Shown one piece after another: positions 35,122-45,902 of a stretch of 64,000 bases of DNA; position 1 is the first letter of the stretch, and every line of letters starts with the position of its first letter. Source of the DNA: CAVSDF01 sp963726715 (GTDB taxonomy: Bacteria > Bacteroidota > Rhodothermia > Rhodothermales > BA12); NCBI GenBank assembly GCA_963726715.1, contig CAVSDF010000007.1, forward strand, positions 1 through 64,000, read 5' to 3'. The position numbers were made by a program, and so were the translations under genes. The notes beneath the pieces were generated by a model. That model had not been told where the DNA came from and did no database searches. It was given only the letters and a program-made list of their open reading frames with translations.

Positions 35122-36354
35122 ATGCGCATCGTCCTGCTCTCGCACGAATACCCGCCCGACATCTACGGAGGCGCGGGCGTCCACATCGGCAAACTCACCG
35201 AGGCCCTCGCCCGCGCAGACGGCGGCGCGCACGAGATCCGCGTGCTCGCGGCCACGCCCGAGCCGACCGTCCTGCCCGGCATCGAGGCCGAGTTCGTCGA
35301 CGTGCCGTGCCGGGTGCCGTCGGCCCACGCCGAGCACGCGCGGCTCTTCGAAACGCTCGCGCGCAGCCTGTCGATGGCCGGGCGCGTCGAGGCCGCCGAC
35401 ATCGTCCACGCGCACACGTGGTACACGCACTTCGCCGCCGTGCTCGTGCAGCAGCTCACGGGGGCGCGGATGCTGCTCACGACGCACTCGCTCGAACCGC
35501 ACCGCCCGTGGAAGCGCGAGCAGCTCGGCACCGCCTACGACGCCTCGTCGTGGATCGAGCGCCACGCCTACCAGAGCGCCGACGGCGTCGTCGCGGTGTC
35601 GCGGTCGATGGCGCGCGACGTCCACGCGCTCTACGGCGTCGATCTCGCCCGCGTCGCGACGATCCCCAACGGCATCGACCCGCACGAATTCCAGCCCACC
35701 TTCGACCTCGACCGCCTCGCCGCGCTCGGCGTCGACGTGGACGTGCCCTACGTGCTCTTCGTCGGGCGCATCACGCGCCAGAAGGGCCTGCCGCTCCTGC
35801 TCCGCGCCGCGCGTCACCTCCCCGACGGCACCCAGTTGGTCCTCGCCGCCGGGCAGCCCGACACGGACGAAATCGCCCGCGAAACCACCGGCCTCGTCGA
35901 GGCGCTTCGGAGCGAAGGGCGCATCCGCGTCGTCTGGCTCGACCGGATGCTGCCGCGGCGCGACGTGGCCCTCCTCTACTCCGGGGCCGCCGTCTTCGCC
36001 TGCCCGAGCGTCTACGAGCCCTTCGGGATCATCAACCTGGAGGCCATGGCGTGCGAGACCCCCGTCGTGGCGAGCCGCGTCGGCGGCATCCCCGAGATCG
36101 TGGTGCCCGGCGAGACCGGCCTGCTCGTGCCGTTCGTGGCCACGGGCAGCGACAACCCGGACCCGCTCAACCCCGACCGGTTCACGCGCGACTTCGCCGA
36201 GGCGATCGCGAGTCTGCTCGCCGATTCGACGCGGGCGCAGGCCATGGGGCGCGCCGGACGCGCGCGCATCGAGGCGCGCTTCACGTGGAGCGCCATCGCC
36301 GACGAAACGCTCGCCTTCTACCGCCGAACCCTCGACGCCCCGCCGCGCGACTGA
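35122..36354 (+). CDS. GT4 glycosyltransferase, GlgA/GlgM-type glycogen synthase
   Basis: A 410-residue retaining glycosyltransferase of the GT-B fold. The N-terminus RIVLLSHEYPPDIYGGAGVH carries the Lys/Gly nucleotide loop region; VHAHTWYTHFAAVL, TTHSLEPHRPWKREQLG and IPNGIDPHEFQPTF follow. The C-terminal half has FVGRITRQKGLPLLLRAARH and the E-x7-E motif in CPSVYEPFGIINLEAMACET. This wording is that of the short actinobacterial-type glycogen synthase or maltose-1-phosphate synthase (GlgM), which uses ADP-glucose. The donor cannot be proved from sequence. It is the last intact gene before the frameshift-rich island. Confidence 0.88.
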   Translation: MRIVLLSHEYPPDIYGGAGVHIGKLTEALARADGGAHEIRVLAATPEPTVLPGIEAEFVDVPCRVPSAHAEHARLFETLARSLSMAGRVEAADIVHAHTWYTHFAAVLVQQLTGARMLLTTHSLEPHRPWKREQLGTAYDASSWIERHAYQSADGVVAVSRSMARDVHALYGVDLARVATIPNGIDPHEFQPTFDLDRLAALGVDVDVPYVLFVGRITRQKGLPLLLRAARHLPDGTQLVLAAGQPDTDEIARETTGLVEALRSEGRIRVVWLDRMLPRRDVALLYSGAAVFACPSVYEPFGIINLEAMACETPVVASRVGGIPEIVVPGETGLLVPFVATGSDNPDPLNPDRFTRDFAEAIASLLADSTRAQAMGRAGRARIEARFTWSAIADETLAFYRRTLDAPPRD

Positions 36355-36578
36355 TTGGCTGCGCGCGTGGACCGCGCGTCTGGTGTCACGAGGAGGCTAA
36401 CGTGAAGGACCTAAAAACCATGGAAACAAGGAGATGAAGCAGGGTGGGCTGTATGCAAAGAGTCGTCACCAAAAGGGCCGGTGACGTTGAGGGCGTGCTC
36501 GACGGAATATTTAGACGGTGTGGGCTTGATGTGTACGCTATGGCAACGAGTGAGTTGGGCTACAGGCTTCCCCCCTTT
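36355..36578. other. left boundary of the island, possible promoter region
   Basis: The base composition becomes less G+C-rich just after the glycosyltransferase gene. A Bacteroidota-like promoter could be TTG (36487-36489) with TATTTAG (36508-36514), but this match is weak. No tRNA gene or direct repeat that would mark an attachment site is seen. Confidence 0.3.
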
Positions 36579-37224
36579 ATGCCTCGCTCCCGTACCGCTA
36601 CCGCCTCCCTGAGACGTCTTAGGCCTGCCTTCACCGACGCCATGCTGGCGTTCGTGCTGGTGCTGGTGCTCGTGCTCGTATTCCAGGTGGCGCGGCAGAT
36701 CAAGATCGACACCGGAGACCTCGGCGGCCAGAAGGTCCGCGCCGACATCGCGGTTGTCGAGGCGCTCGTCGGCACGCTGCCGGATGTTGAGATCCTCAAG
36801 GAGAGCGAGACGACGCGTGTGATCACGTTCGGAGCGAGCACGCTCTTCGCGCCCGCGAGCGCATCGGTGCAGCCGACAGGGCAGGCCATCCTGCAGCGTC
36901 TGGCCACAGAGATCACCAGCCGCGACGTGACGCGCGAGCGTGGGGGCACTCTCTACCAGATCGAGGTCTCGGGCCACACCGACAACACCCGGATCAACAC
37001 GTACCAGTTTCAGAGCAACTGGGAGCTGTCGACGGCTGGCGCGTCCAATGTCGTCCGTTTCCTCGCCGAGCAAGGCGGTATCGACGCGGCGACGCGTCAA
37101 GATGTCGGCGGCGGGCTACGGCGAGTTCGCACCCGAAGGGCACGAACAACGCGAGCGAGTAGGGCGCGCGGACAACCGGCGGCATCGAGATGAAGCTCTG
37201 TACTTCGGGACGACGCGGTCATAG
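36579..37224 (+). CDS. MotB/OmpA-like membrane protein (ZorB-like), island gene 1
   Basis: A membrane protein with one N-terminal helix and a periplasmic OmpA-like peptidoglycan-binding domain. The helix AFTDAMLAFVLVLVLVLVFQ has an Asp at its start (residue 20 from this ATG), the place of the proton-carrying Asp in MotB and ZorB. The OmpA-like part has IEVSGHTDNTRINTYQFQSN, WELSTAGASNVVRFLAEQGG, then after a shift near 37,100 MSAAGYGEFAPEG and a final NRRIEMKL-type end. In a flagellar-stator-like pair this protein anchors the channel to the cell wall. Its MotA-like partner is encoded 10 kb downstream at 46552. The start could be upstream at 36540. At least two indels are present near the 3' end. 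Confidence 0.75.
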
Positions 37225-37253
37225 ATGCACACAGCTACGACTCGGAAGGCGCG

Positions 37254-37981
37254 ATGAGCAGAAGACCACACGGGAGCCCCGGAGCCACCGAAGGGGCCGC
37301 CGATCGTACTGCGGTGCTGCTCGTGTTCCTGGCGCTGTCCGGGAGCCTTGGGCACGTGCAGTACGGGGAATGTCGGGCGTCGGGGTGGCTTGATCGTAGT
37401 AGCGGTCGTGCTTAGGAATAGCCTGTCCCCGGCATCTGGGTTGTCGTGGGCCTCGTGAGCGCCCTCGACGTCTACACGCCGCGTGGCGACGCGGCGCGGA
37501 CGGAGTACGCCGCACTGGCGGCTCCGCCTTCGGCAACCCTCATCGACGCTGATCGCCGCGCGGCGGACGTAGACGGTGCCCCCTCGCGCTCCGCGCCCGG
37601 GCCGGGCGACAGCTTGCATCACCGCCCTCGGAGCCGATGTGGATGCGCTGCTCGGCAGCGGCAGTCCGCCCAACGAAGCGCTCGCCGGCGAGGTCTTCTC
37701 GGGCGACCTCATTCGCTAAGCGCGACGTCAATAGCGCCTCGCGGGTCGCCGATGTGCTCGGCCAATTGGGGCACGCGGTGTCGAACGGCCTGATCTCGCG
37801 CAGGCGCAGGCAGAGCGGTATGCGGACGAACCTGGCCGGTCAACCTGGCTCTCTACGGCTCCGCAACGCCCGACGACGAACGTCCTCGCCGCGTGGGAGG
37901 ACGCCGTGCGAACGGGCCGCGCCTGACGCCGACGATGTCACCCGCGTGCGCGGCGCCCTCCACGTCTGCCCGCGCGCATGA
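37254..37981 (+). CDS. unknown membrane protein with two N-terminal helices, island gene 2, frameshifted
   Basis: The ATG at 37254 lies 30 bases after gene 1. The first helix is TAVLLVFLALSGSLG; a second, shifted, contains GGLIVVAVVL and WVVVGLVSALDVYTPRGDAA. Later pieces in several frames (TEYAALAAPPSATLIDADRR, DVDALLGSGSPPNEALAGEV, SRVADVLGQLGHAVSNGLIS, VLAAWEDAVRTGRA) suggest a helical cytoplasmic or periplasmic domain. I do not recognise the family. At least four indels occur in 730 bases. Confidence 0.5.
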
Positions 37982-38009
37982 CCCTACTCGTTTTCTCCCC
38001 TCGACCCCG

Positions 38010-39458
38010 ATGCATCTTCGGCACGCGGCCCCGCCGCCGTCATCAGCCTGCTCGCCGCTTGCTCGCTGGGTGCTCGCCCGATCTCCCGGAGGTCGCCGAA
38101 CGAGGCCGTCCCGGCGCCTCGTCGCCCGACGTGCGCGGAGACCGGAGCGCCCTCGTCGAGCCGCGATGCGCTCGGCGCCCCTCGGGCCGGTAGAGCTCTA
38201 CGTAGACCTCTCGCTGTCGATGCAGCCTTACCTCAGGCGGGGTCGCGCCTTTCCGGCGCCTGCTGACCACCTCGACGGGAAGCCTCGCGGGCAAGCTGAT
38301 CGCTCTTCGGGTTCGGCTACGTCGCCGGGGACTGGTGCCCAGACGGTGACGAGCATGGCCCTCGGCCCGCTTCATCAGGCGCGCGCCTACACGCGGGTAA
38401 ACAACGACTATGCCAGCACTGTTTGCGCCCTTTCAGGGACCTCCGCGCCACCCGGCTGGTCATCTCCGATGGCGTGCAGTCGGACCCGGCGACGGGGCCC
38501 GCTACGGCGATGTCGTACGCGCGGCACAGGCGCACTCGAGCGAGGCGGCGTCTTCGGCGCCCTCGCGCTCCGGGGAGCCTACGCGGGCACGTACTACGCC
38601 GAAAGCGGCGCGTGCGAGAACACCACGGTTGCCTATGCATGCGCCAACCGTCCGTTCGTGGTGTACGTCTTCGCCCCCTCGGTGCGGCCTATCGACGCGA
38701 TCGTCGCGCACATGAAGCCGGAGTTCCGCCCGCTGCTGGACATCAGCGCGGGCGGCGGGGCGCACTGCGCATGGTTCGCCGGTGGAGGAGACGCGTCGGG
38801 CCGGAGGCCGCCGAGGGCGAGCGGCATCCGCGCGCCGAGCGGGTGCTGTCGAACCTCGACTCGGCGCTCGTGCCCGGCTTGCGCCCTGCTTACCTCGCGC
38901 GGGTGCGCGAGGAGGCGCCGCAAGGCCAACCAGGGGTTCGCACCGCTCCAGTTCGACCTCATCCCCGATGCCGCCTGCACTCGCACCGCGCTAGGCCCCG
39001 ACGGCCTCGGACCATTCTTGAGGACCTCCGCGTGGAAGTGCGTGGATGGGCGCTCTCGCCCGGCGCGGCGGCGACTCGGAGCAGACGGGCCGATAGCCTC
39101 GGACGCCCGCAGATGCTCCCCGCGACGATCACCGTGCGCAAGGCAGGCGGCGCGCACCGATCGCTCGCCTCGTCGTACCGGTGAAGCGCTTCGAGGAGCG
39201 CCGCCAGCCAAGGCCACCCGTACGCTTGCGTGGCTGGTCACACTGCGGCCCGGCGAAGCCGAGGCGCAGCGCCTGGTGCCGACCACGCTCACGACCCCGG
39301 ACGACTGCGGCGCCGATGGCTGCCCGCGCATCCTCAACCTCCGCCCCATGCTCGGGGCCGTACTCAACGACAACTACGTGCCTGGACGCGTGCTGCTCGT
39401 CACCACGCTGGCGCCCCTGAAAACTGCCCTCTGCACGCGCCTCTCCGACTCTCCCTGA
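38010..39458 (+). CDS. lipoprotein with a von Willebrand A-type motif, island gene 3, frameshifted
   Basis: Near the ATG at 38010 one frame reads ISLLAACSLGARP, a lipoprotein signal. A vWA domain starts with PVELYVDLSLSMQPYL, where D-L-S-L-S is the MIDAS metal-binding motif DxSxS. Later pieces, FRDLRATRLVISDGVQSDPA and GGVFGALALRGAYAGTYYAE, VVYVFAPSVRPIDAIVAHMK and KANQGFAPLQFDLIPDAACT fit the remaining strands and a C-terminal extension ending with VLLVTTLAPLKTALCTRLSD. vWA domains bind partner proteins through the metal. The protein is expected outside the inner membrane. The last 100 residues are in one clean frame; the middle has several indels. Confidence 0.65.
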   Translation: MHLRHAAPPPSSACSPLARWVLARSPGGRRTRPSRRLVARRARRPERPRRAAMRSAPLGPVELYVDLSLSMQPYLRRGRAFPAPADHLDGKPRGQADRSSGSATSPGTGAQTVTSMALGPLHQARAYTRVNNDYASTVCALSGTSAPPGWSSPMACSRTRRRGPLRRCRTRGTGALERGGVFGALALRGAYAGTYYAESGACENTTVAYACANRPFVVYVFAPSVRPIDAIVAHMKPEFRPLLDISAGGGAHCAWFAGGGDASGRRPPRASGIRAPSGCCRTSTRRSCPACALLTSRGCARRRRKANQGFAPLQFDLIPDAACTRTALGPDGLGPFLRTSAWKCVDGRSRPARRRLGADGPIASDARRCSPRRSPCARQAARTDRSPRRTGEALRGAPPAKATRTLAWLVTLRPGEAEAQRLVPTTLTTPDDCGADGCPRILNLRPMLGAVLNDNYVPGRVLLVTTLAPLKTALCTRLSDSP

Positions 39459-39462
39459 CCCG

Positions 39463-39877
39463 ATGATCCACCTGCTCTTCTTCCTTGCCGCGTTGCTCCT
39501 GCTCGGGGCCGCCGCGTTCGTGGCCACGCGTGGCCGCATCAGCGAGGGCGGCGATCTGCGGCGCGAAGGCCCCGCTCGCATCGCCGACACGCTCAAGCGG
39601 CGCAACCGGCTTTGGATGCTGGTCGTGCTCGCACTCGTTGTGGTCGTGGCCCTCGTCGAGCTGTTTCTCGCGCCGCTGCACGACGCGCTCATCGACCTGC
39701 AGTACGACCTGGGCGGCTCGGACCTCGGCAGCTTCGACGCGGCCATGGGCGGCGTGTCGTGGCTGCTTTACGTGAGCCTGCTCGTCGGGCGCGCTCGCTG
39801 GAACCGTAGGGGGTACCCTCGCCGCGCTCAAAGGCGTCACCATCGCCGGCCGCATTGGTGCCTCCGACGTCATATAA
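39463..39877 (+). CDS. small membrane protein with three helices, island gene 4, one frameshift
   Basis: It starts 4 bases after gene 3. The first helix is IHLLFFLAALLLLGAAAFVA, the second LWMLVVLALVVVVALVELFL and the third GVSWLLYVSLLVGALAG, the last reached through a one-base shift near 39,790, after which the frame ends TLAALKGVTIAGRIGASDVI at 39877. About 138 residues. No family recognised. The tight packing between genes 3 and 5 indicates one operon and a membrane part of the same machine. Confidence 0.6.
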
Positions 39878-39900
39878 GGGCCTCTCCCTCATTGACCACG

Positions 39901-41738
39901 ATGCCTCTTCTCTTTCTGCTTGCCGGTGGTGGCACTGGCGCCAAGGTCGCCGAGGCGCTCGTGCACCTCTGCGCCACCGGCATGGGCCCCGAGCACGTCC
40001 ACGTCCTCTTCGTCGACGCTGATACGACCAACGGCAACCTGCAGCGCGCGCGCGCGACGGCGTGATGATTACTGCACGATGCAGCAGTGGCCGTGGGGCA
40101 TTCGCACGACGCATTGGGGGCTTCCGGCTCTTCGGCAGTGGCGGCGAGACGGCCGAGCTGCTCGGCCTCTTCGGCACGCAGCAATCCACGACTTATAGCA
40201 TCACGCAGCCGGTCGCCGAGACGACCGGTGGCATCCTGCACGACGTCGTCTCGATGCAGCACGGCATGCAAGACGTGCTCGATCTGCTCTACGACGGCGA
40301 CGAGCAGACGACATCGTTCGCCGATGGCTTCCGCGCGCGTCCGAACCTGGGTTGCCTCGTCATGGCGCAGCACCTCCGCGGGCAGCTGCGCACCGGTGAA
40401 GGCGCCGGCCGTTCGTACAGGCGCTGCGCGACGCCGGCGCCGCGGGAACAGGTCGTGCCGGTTATGGTCGCCGCGTCGATCTTCGGCGGCACTGGGGCGT
40501 CGCTACTCCAGTCGCCCGCGGCTGCGTGGAGGAGGTCCTGCGCGAGAGCACGAACGCGAGCCACGCGCCTCAAGCAGTACCGCTGGGGAGCCGTCATGAT
40601 GCTGCCCCACTACCGTCCGCAGGTAGCACAGTGACAGCGTGGACCCGGACCGCTACCTGCTCGACGCCGCTGGGGCGCTGCAGTTCTACAGCGCCACACA
40701 GAACACCGCCTCACATGCGGCGGCCCAGCGGGCTGCCTTCGACAGTCGCCTACGTAGTAGGGTCTGACAACCCGTCGCGCAACGCCGTAAGAACCGTGCT
40801 CGGGTTCTCTGAGCAGGCCAATCCGGCCTACTTCGAGGAGTTCGTCGCCGCGATCGGCGCGCTCCATTTTGGCGAGCAGGCACAGGGGCCGTGGTGCCGT
40901 TGTGCGCCTGTACAACGTCGCCGGAAACGTGCAGCAGCATCTCGTGGGATACGCCTGCCGGTCTCTGAGGCCCGCCGGGAAGAGCTCTCCGAGCGCTTTG
41001 CCTACCTCGTCGCACCTGGCGGCCTTCTTCCTCCGGCAGAGCCCGGAGCGGGCGGGACCAGCTCGCGCAAGGCCTCGAGCTGCTGCTGCCGCCGCTCCAG
41101 CGGACGTGACCTGCGGATGTTTCCCGTGGTACAGACACGTGCTCGACAGCTGGGCGGAGAACCACGCGGCCTACAAAGCGGCGCTGGCCGGGACGAACGC
41201 CCCGAAATCGCCAAGTCGCGACTCGGGGGAGCAGTGCGATCGAGTCGATGCTGCCCGCACGTGACGCGCTACTTCGCCCGCCTGCTGCGGTGGGTCGGAC
41301 GACGGCACTGCGCGGCGAGGCCCTTCACCTCGATGGAGCCCGCGCAGGACGACTACTCGGCGCTCTACTCGTTCATGAGCACGGTCCGCGCCGACGAGCT
41401 CGACGCCGTCGGCGCGCGGGACTTCAGCGGAGGACAATGCGCTCGTCCGCCTGCTCCGCGCCTCGCTGCTCGCCATGGTCGAACGCGCACGAGAACACGC
41501 GGCGCGGCAAGCCTACCGGTGGGCACGCTTCGCCTCTTCCACAGCGCCGCCGACCAGGCCGGCAAGCCTCGATCGGCCCCCGCGTCGCGCTCGGCCACAT
41601 CACGGAGGCCCTGAGCGCGCAGCAGCAGGCCGACCTCTGCGAGCGAGTACACGCGCACCCGCGTCTGATCGTCGCGCGTCCCTGCGCCCGGCGCTCAGCC
41701 GCGCGACTCCCTTCCTCCCTTCCGAGACTCCTCCGTCC
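39901..41738 (+). CDS. tubulin/FtsZ-like GTPase (Tubulin_2-type), island gene 5, frameshifted
   Basis: A filament-forming GTPase candidate. The N-terminus PLLFLLAGGGTGAKVAEALV has the first phosphate loop of the tubulin superfamily, and VHVLFVDADTTNGNLQRA follows as the second strand. The tubulin signature loop appears as VMVAASIFGGTGASLLQ, close to the GGGTGTG of FtsZ. Middle pieces include QYRWGAVMMLPHYRP, and C-terminal pieces VTRYFARLLRWV, DDYSALYSFMSTVRADELDA and LGHITEALSAQQQADLCE. The length of about 600 residues and the neighbours fit the large tubulin-like family described beside vWA and OmpA proteins, rather than FtsZ itself. Around ten indels are present. Confidence 0.65.
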
Positions 41739-44700
41739 ATGCCCCGCCGCTTCCTACCCACACCCGCCCCGGCGTCGACTACACCATGACGGGCAACACG
41801 ACCGGCTTCACGTCGGAGCCGTGGGCGCATCCTACGCAACCTCGGGCTCAACATGAACGTGAGCCAGGCACGGACCGAGAACGCGCATGCCCTCGCCGGT
41901 CTCGCGGGCCTACGTCTTCTACTCGAACCTGCACGGCGTCGCTTTCGGCACCGACCTCGAACGAGGCCATCGACGACGGACTGGCCAGCGAGGAGCGCCT
42001 AGCCAGGCCAGGGACGCATCGGCGCTGCAGGCAGAGAGCGCGGCGGACGCTGCGGGGCATGCTCTCCGCCTTCGCGCTGCGCCACGCGCGTCGGTGCTGA
42101 GCATCACGCTCGATGCGGTCCACATCCAGCGCGCAACCAGGATGCCGCTCTCCGACGTGCTGCGCGTGGCGCTCGAGTCGGCGCCGGGCGGCGAGGCACT
42201 TCTGGAATCCGATGCGCATCCTCAAGGCCGGCTCGCCCGGCCAGCGGCCGGCGGTAATCGGCGGGCTTTCGCCGCTCACAGGGTTCTTCCCGGCGGCTTC
42301 GCCCGCGCGGGCGCTGCAGCGCGCTCTTCTGGTACGACCCGGACTACCGTGCCGCCGAAGGAGCCCAGGCCTGTCGGGCGGTGGTTCGACCCGACCTCCG
42401 GCGAGCTCTCCGTGGACCGCAGCGCTGCGCAGTGTCAACCGAGACGACGCAGCCGCGTGAAGGCCCTCATCGAAGCTTGGCTCCGAGGCGTGCCTCGAGC
42501 AACTGGGAGCCGCCGCGAGCATTCTGCAGACTGCGGCCTGCGGCGGCGCGACGAGAGCGCGCTCAAGCGGGAATTCGAGGCTCTGGCTGCGCGACATCGG
42601 CCACACGCCCTCAAGCAGCGTTCCCGAAGCGCGCCAGACGGCGCTCTGGCGGGCGCCGAGGACCGCGTACACCGTTCTTCCTGAAGTGGACGTGCGGCGG
42701 CGCCGGAGCGAGCGAATCGTAAGCGACTTCGCCATGACGCCCGACGGGCGCGTGATGGTGACTGCAGGAGGAACTCCAGAAGCCCCGCCTGCGCCTCTAC
42801 GGGCGGCCAGTTCGGACGCGCTCGGTCTCGAGCAGGCCGCCTCAGCGCCTGCAGCGCGCAGCGGCACGAATCTCGGGCTCGACCTCGGCCTCGGCGAGGC
42901 GGCCGCTCCGGTGCCGTACGTGTGCGTTGACCGGCTCTTCACGCCTCACCTGATGGTGCTGACGTCGCAGGGGTTCTCGGCGGAGTGGCAGGGGCTTGGC
43001 ATGGACGAACAGGGGCTTGACGTTTCTACGGGCTCTTTCCCTTCGAACCCAGCATCCTCGAGGGTGCGTACCGGCGGATCTTGATCGTCCAGACCAAGGC
43101 GTGGATGGCCCAGGACGGCCAGACCTACTTCGTCGAACTCCCCCTTGGGGCGGGTCGCAGCGTCACGAAGCGCTACAACCTCTCCGGCGGCGCGATGACG
43201 CTCGATGGGACCGTGCCGCTCGACCAATACGACCTGCGGCTTTTTCCCAAGCATTGACCTTGACACGATTCGCCGCCACCTGCCGAAGCTCTCGACAGGC
43301 GAGGTACCAGACGATGTCTACTACGCGCGCGTGCGTCTGATGCCGGAGTGGAATTTCCGCACCGTGCCCTTCGACGCCTCCGGCAGCGCTATCGGCCGGG
43401 AGACCGTGCTCGGGACCGATTCGGTGCCCGCAGGTGCTGACCGGGCGCCTGGACGGGCCGCATTTTACGAGATTCGCGGCGTGCGCCCGGCAGGCTTCTA
43501 CCTGGAGCAGCGGGGCCTGTGCTTTTTGCGCCTGCGCGACCCGAAGATGGAGGGGCGCGAGACAGAGGACTGGACGGTCGGTGTGGACTTCGGCACGTCC
43601 AACACGTGCGTCGCCTACGCAAGCGCAATCGGAAGGGAGACCGGATCACGTCAGAGCCTGACGTGCTCGACATTCCCGGTCTTCACCACGTCGCTGCTGC
43701 GTGTGCCCAACTACTCCAACGTTGACAACGGGGTGGTCAACGAAGGCGCGAGCGCGGTGCTGGACTTCTTCACCCGCTTCGGCGATCGCGATACGCTCAA
43801 CCCGGATGGCTACTTCCCCTCGCAGATGCTCACGCAGCAGCCCCGCGTGAGCGACGAGGACCGCTTCCAGCTGAGCAAACGGGGTCGCCTTCTTCGAGAA
43901 CCTCTGCCTGACCGATCCCAAGTTCCTTATCCCCGTGCAGCCCTTCCCGGTGTTCATGCTCGGGCCGGGGCAGCCGAAGCTCGCCAAGCGCTTCTGGCTC
44001 AAGCGCGACATTAAGTGGGAGCAGCAGGCGTGGCTACGCACCTACCTGCAGCACCTGCGCAAGCAGATCACCCTCTACGGCCGCTGTCGCGCGGCGCCCG
44101 CGTCAAGGAGGTCCGCTTCTCCTACCCGCGCTCGTTCGGGTACTCCAAGATGGAACACGTACCGCCAGGACTTCCAGCGGGCCTGGTCAGACGGGGTCGC
44201 CGGGAAGAACGCGCTTGAGGTGAGCATCCGGGAGATGACCGAGAGCGAAGCTTCGCAGGGGCAGCCTGTGCAGTCGAAATCAGGGATACGTCGTCTTCGA
44301 CGTCGGCGGTGGCACGAGCGACATCACCGGCTACTCGACGGGAGCACCCGCCTTCCAGACATCCCTCAAGCTGGCCGCGAGTGCCGTAAACCGGTACGTG
44401 GCGGCCGCTCCGGCGCGCGGTCTCGCATCGTGGAGCGCTCAAGAACCACGAGCCGAGCACCCACGAACTGCTGGCTTCGGCGGTGGCCCTTGGCGAATGG
44501 TTTCGCTCGGCTGGTGGGCAGCGAAGCACATCCGTCGAGGTGGTCGAATCGCTCTGGCTCGCCGTGCTGCAATCTCTGGAGCGCGAGGGCGGGCTCGAAG
44601 GCGGCTGCGCACCTGCGCAACAGCGTGACGGGCAACACCTCTGAGGATCGTGCCGTACGAGGCTTCTTCCTGACCGCAGCCCTGTTCTTCGGAGGCCTTG

Positions 44701-45496
44701 CCTACCTCGGCGGGGCGCTCATGCGCATGGCCACAACGGGCATGTTCGAGCCGCAAGGCGGGGGTCGAGCCCAACAACGGTTTTCTCGCTCCCACGCGTG
44801 CAGCTCGAGCTGACCGGGAATGGGGCCAAGCTCTTCCGTATGCTCGGCGATGGCGATTACATGTCCTTCAGCAGACGTCTTTGTGGGCCTGTTCGAGGCG
44901 GGGATAACGTGCGCGCCACCCAGGGCGGGCAGCAGTCGGTGCCGGACGTCAACTTCGACGGGCATGTACCGCTTCCGCGACGTGGCATCGCCCCGAAGGT
45001 GTCGGTCGCGCTGGGGCTGCTGAAGACTACACCGGGGAAGGCGCTCGCACATTCCGGTTGCCAACGTCGTCGCCGAAGGAAGGGTGGGACGCGAGCGCTA
45101 GGTGCTGGAAACGTGGAGAGCGACGTGATGGGGTACTACCGAACGGGTGCGGGCCAACAGGCGGAGGCCTGCAGATGCCCGCGAGGCGCCGCGCCGCTGC
45201 TTCATGAGACTTCCTAGGCAACGTCATCAACCGCGAACTGCCCGTACGGGCGGCTTGCGCAGCGCCTCGAGGTGATCCCACGGGCCGGGCTAGAACTGGC
45301 ACGAGACGCCTGCATGGACGAGAGCGCTGGAGGAGATGCGCGTCGCAGCTGCTACGAGCGCCTGCTCGACGACCGCCGAGACGGTCGAGGACTACGCCGG
45401 CATCCCCGGACTACGAGAAGCCCGCCTTCGAGCCGGTCTTCGCGGCTGAACTCGCGGCGCTGCTCGACGCCGTATGCGCACAAGTACGCTTCCTGA
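41739..45496 (+). CDS. very large protein with an actin/Hsp70-type ATPase core, island gene 6, frameshifted
   Basis: The ATG at 41739 follows gene 5 directly. About 600 residues of an unassigned N-terminal region (pieces DYTMTGNTTGFTSEP, VLSITLDAVHIQRATRMPL, PYVCVDRLFTPHLMVLTSQG, and AYRRILIVQTKAWMAQDGQT) lead to the ATPase core. Phosphate-1 is DWTVGVDFGTSNTCVAYASA, phosphate-2 is YVVFDVGGGTSDITGYSTG, and an adenosine-type glycine motif is FFGGLAYLGGALMRM. This order is that of actin, Hsp70 and MreB; the large size recalls SrfB-like proteins. It could be one protein of about 1,250 residues or two adjacent ones. The end is placed at a stop just before an ATG at 45502. Many indels. Confidence 0.6.
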
Positions 45497-45501
45497 GCCC
45501 C

Positions 45502-45902
45502 GATGCAACCTGGCGACACCTCCTCATTCTACTGCGACGGTGCTCCTACCGGGCGGGCTCGTGGTCGCGGCGGCCCAACCTAGGCGCGTCTCTTCACCTA
45601 GCGGTCTAGTCAGACACGACCGCGATCTGCGGAAATCCCGAAGAGGATGACTGGGCCGCCGGAAGACACATCGAGGTCGCGCGGCACACCAGAACCCCGG
45701 TGCCTGCCAAGAACGCCTTAGGGCCAGAACGAATGTTGTCCCGTCCCCGCTATCGGCGAGGCTCCCGTGGTGGCTCGCCCCGGCGCTCTCCGGAGGTCGG
45801 CCCTCCTCCTCGCCGGGGCGCGCGCTCGCTGTAGCGATGAAGCCGCGCAAATCCGGCGAGATCTGAGGCGTCTCGTTCGTTCGGGAATTCTGGTTTCGTC
45901 TC
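45502..45902. other. unassigned stretch of the island
   Basis: An ATG at 45502 starts a 26-codon frame (MQPGDTSSFYCDG) that ends quickly, and no coherent protein can be followed through the next 300 bases in any frame. It may be the broken start of the next gene or a non-coding gap. Confidence 0.3.

Noticed and set aside
36355..36580. tRNA gene or attachment site at the left border of the island
   Set aside because: No cloverleaf-like sequence and no direct repeat matching the right border could be found by eye.
37201..37981. Island gene 2 as an outer-membrane barrel
   Set aside because: The readable pieces are helical with two membrane helices near the start, not amphipathic strands.
39901..41738. 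FtsZ as the identity of the tubulin-like gene
   Set aside because: The loop is FGGTGAS and not GGGTGTG, the protein is much longer than FtsZ, and no division genes are nearby.
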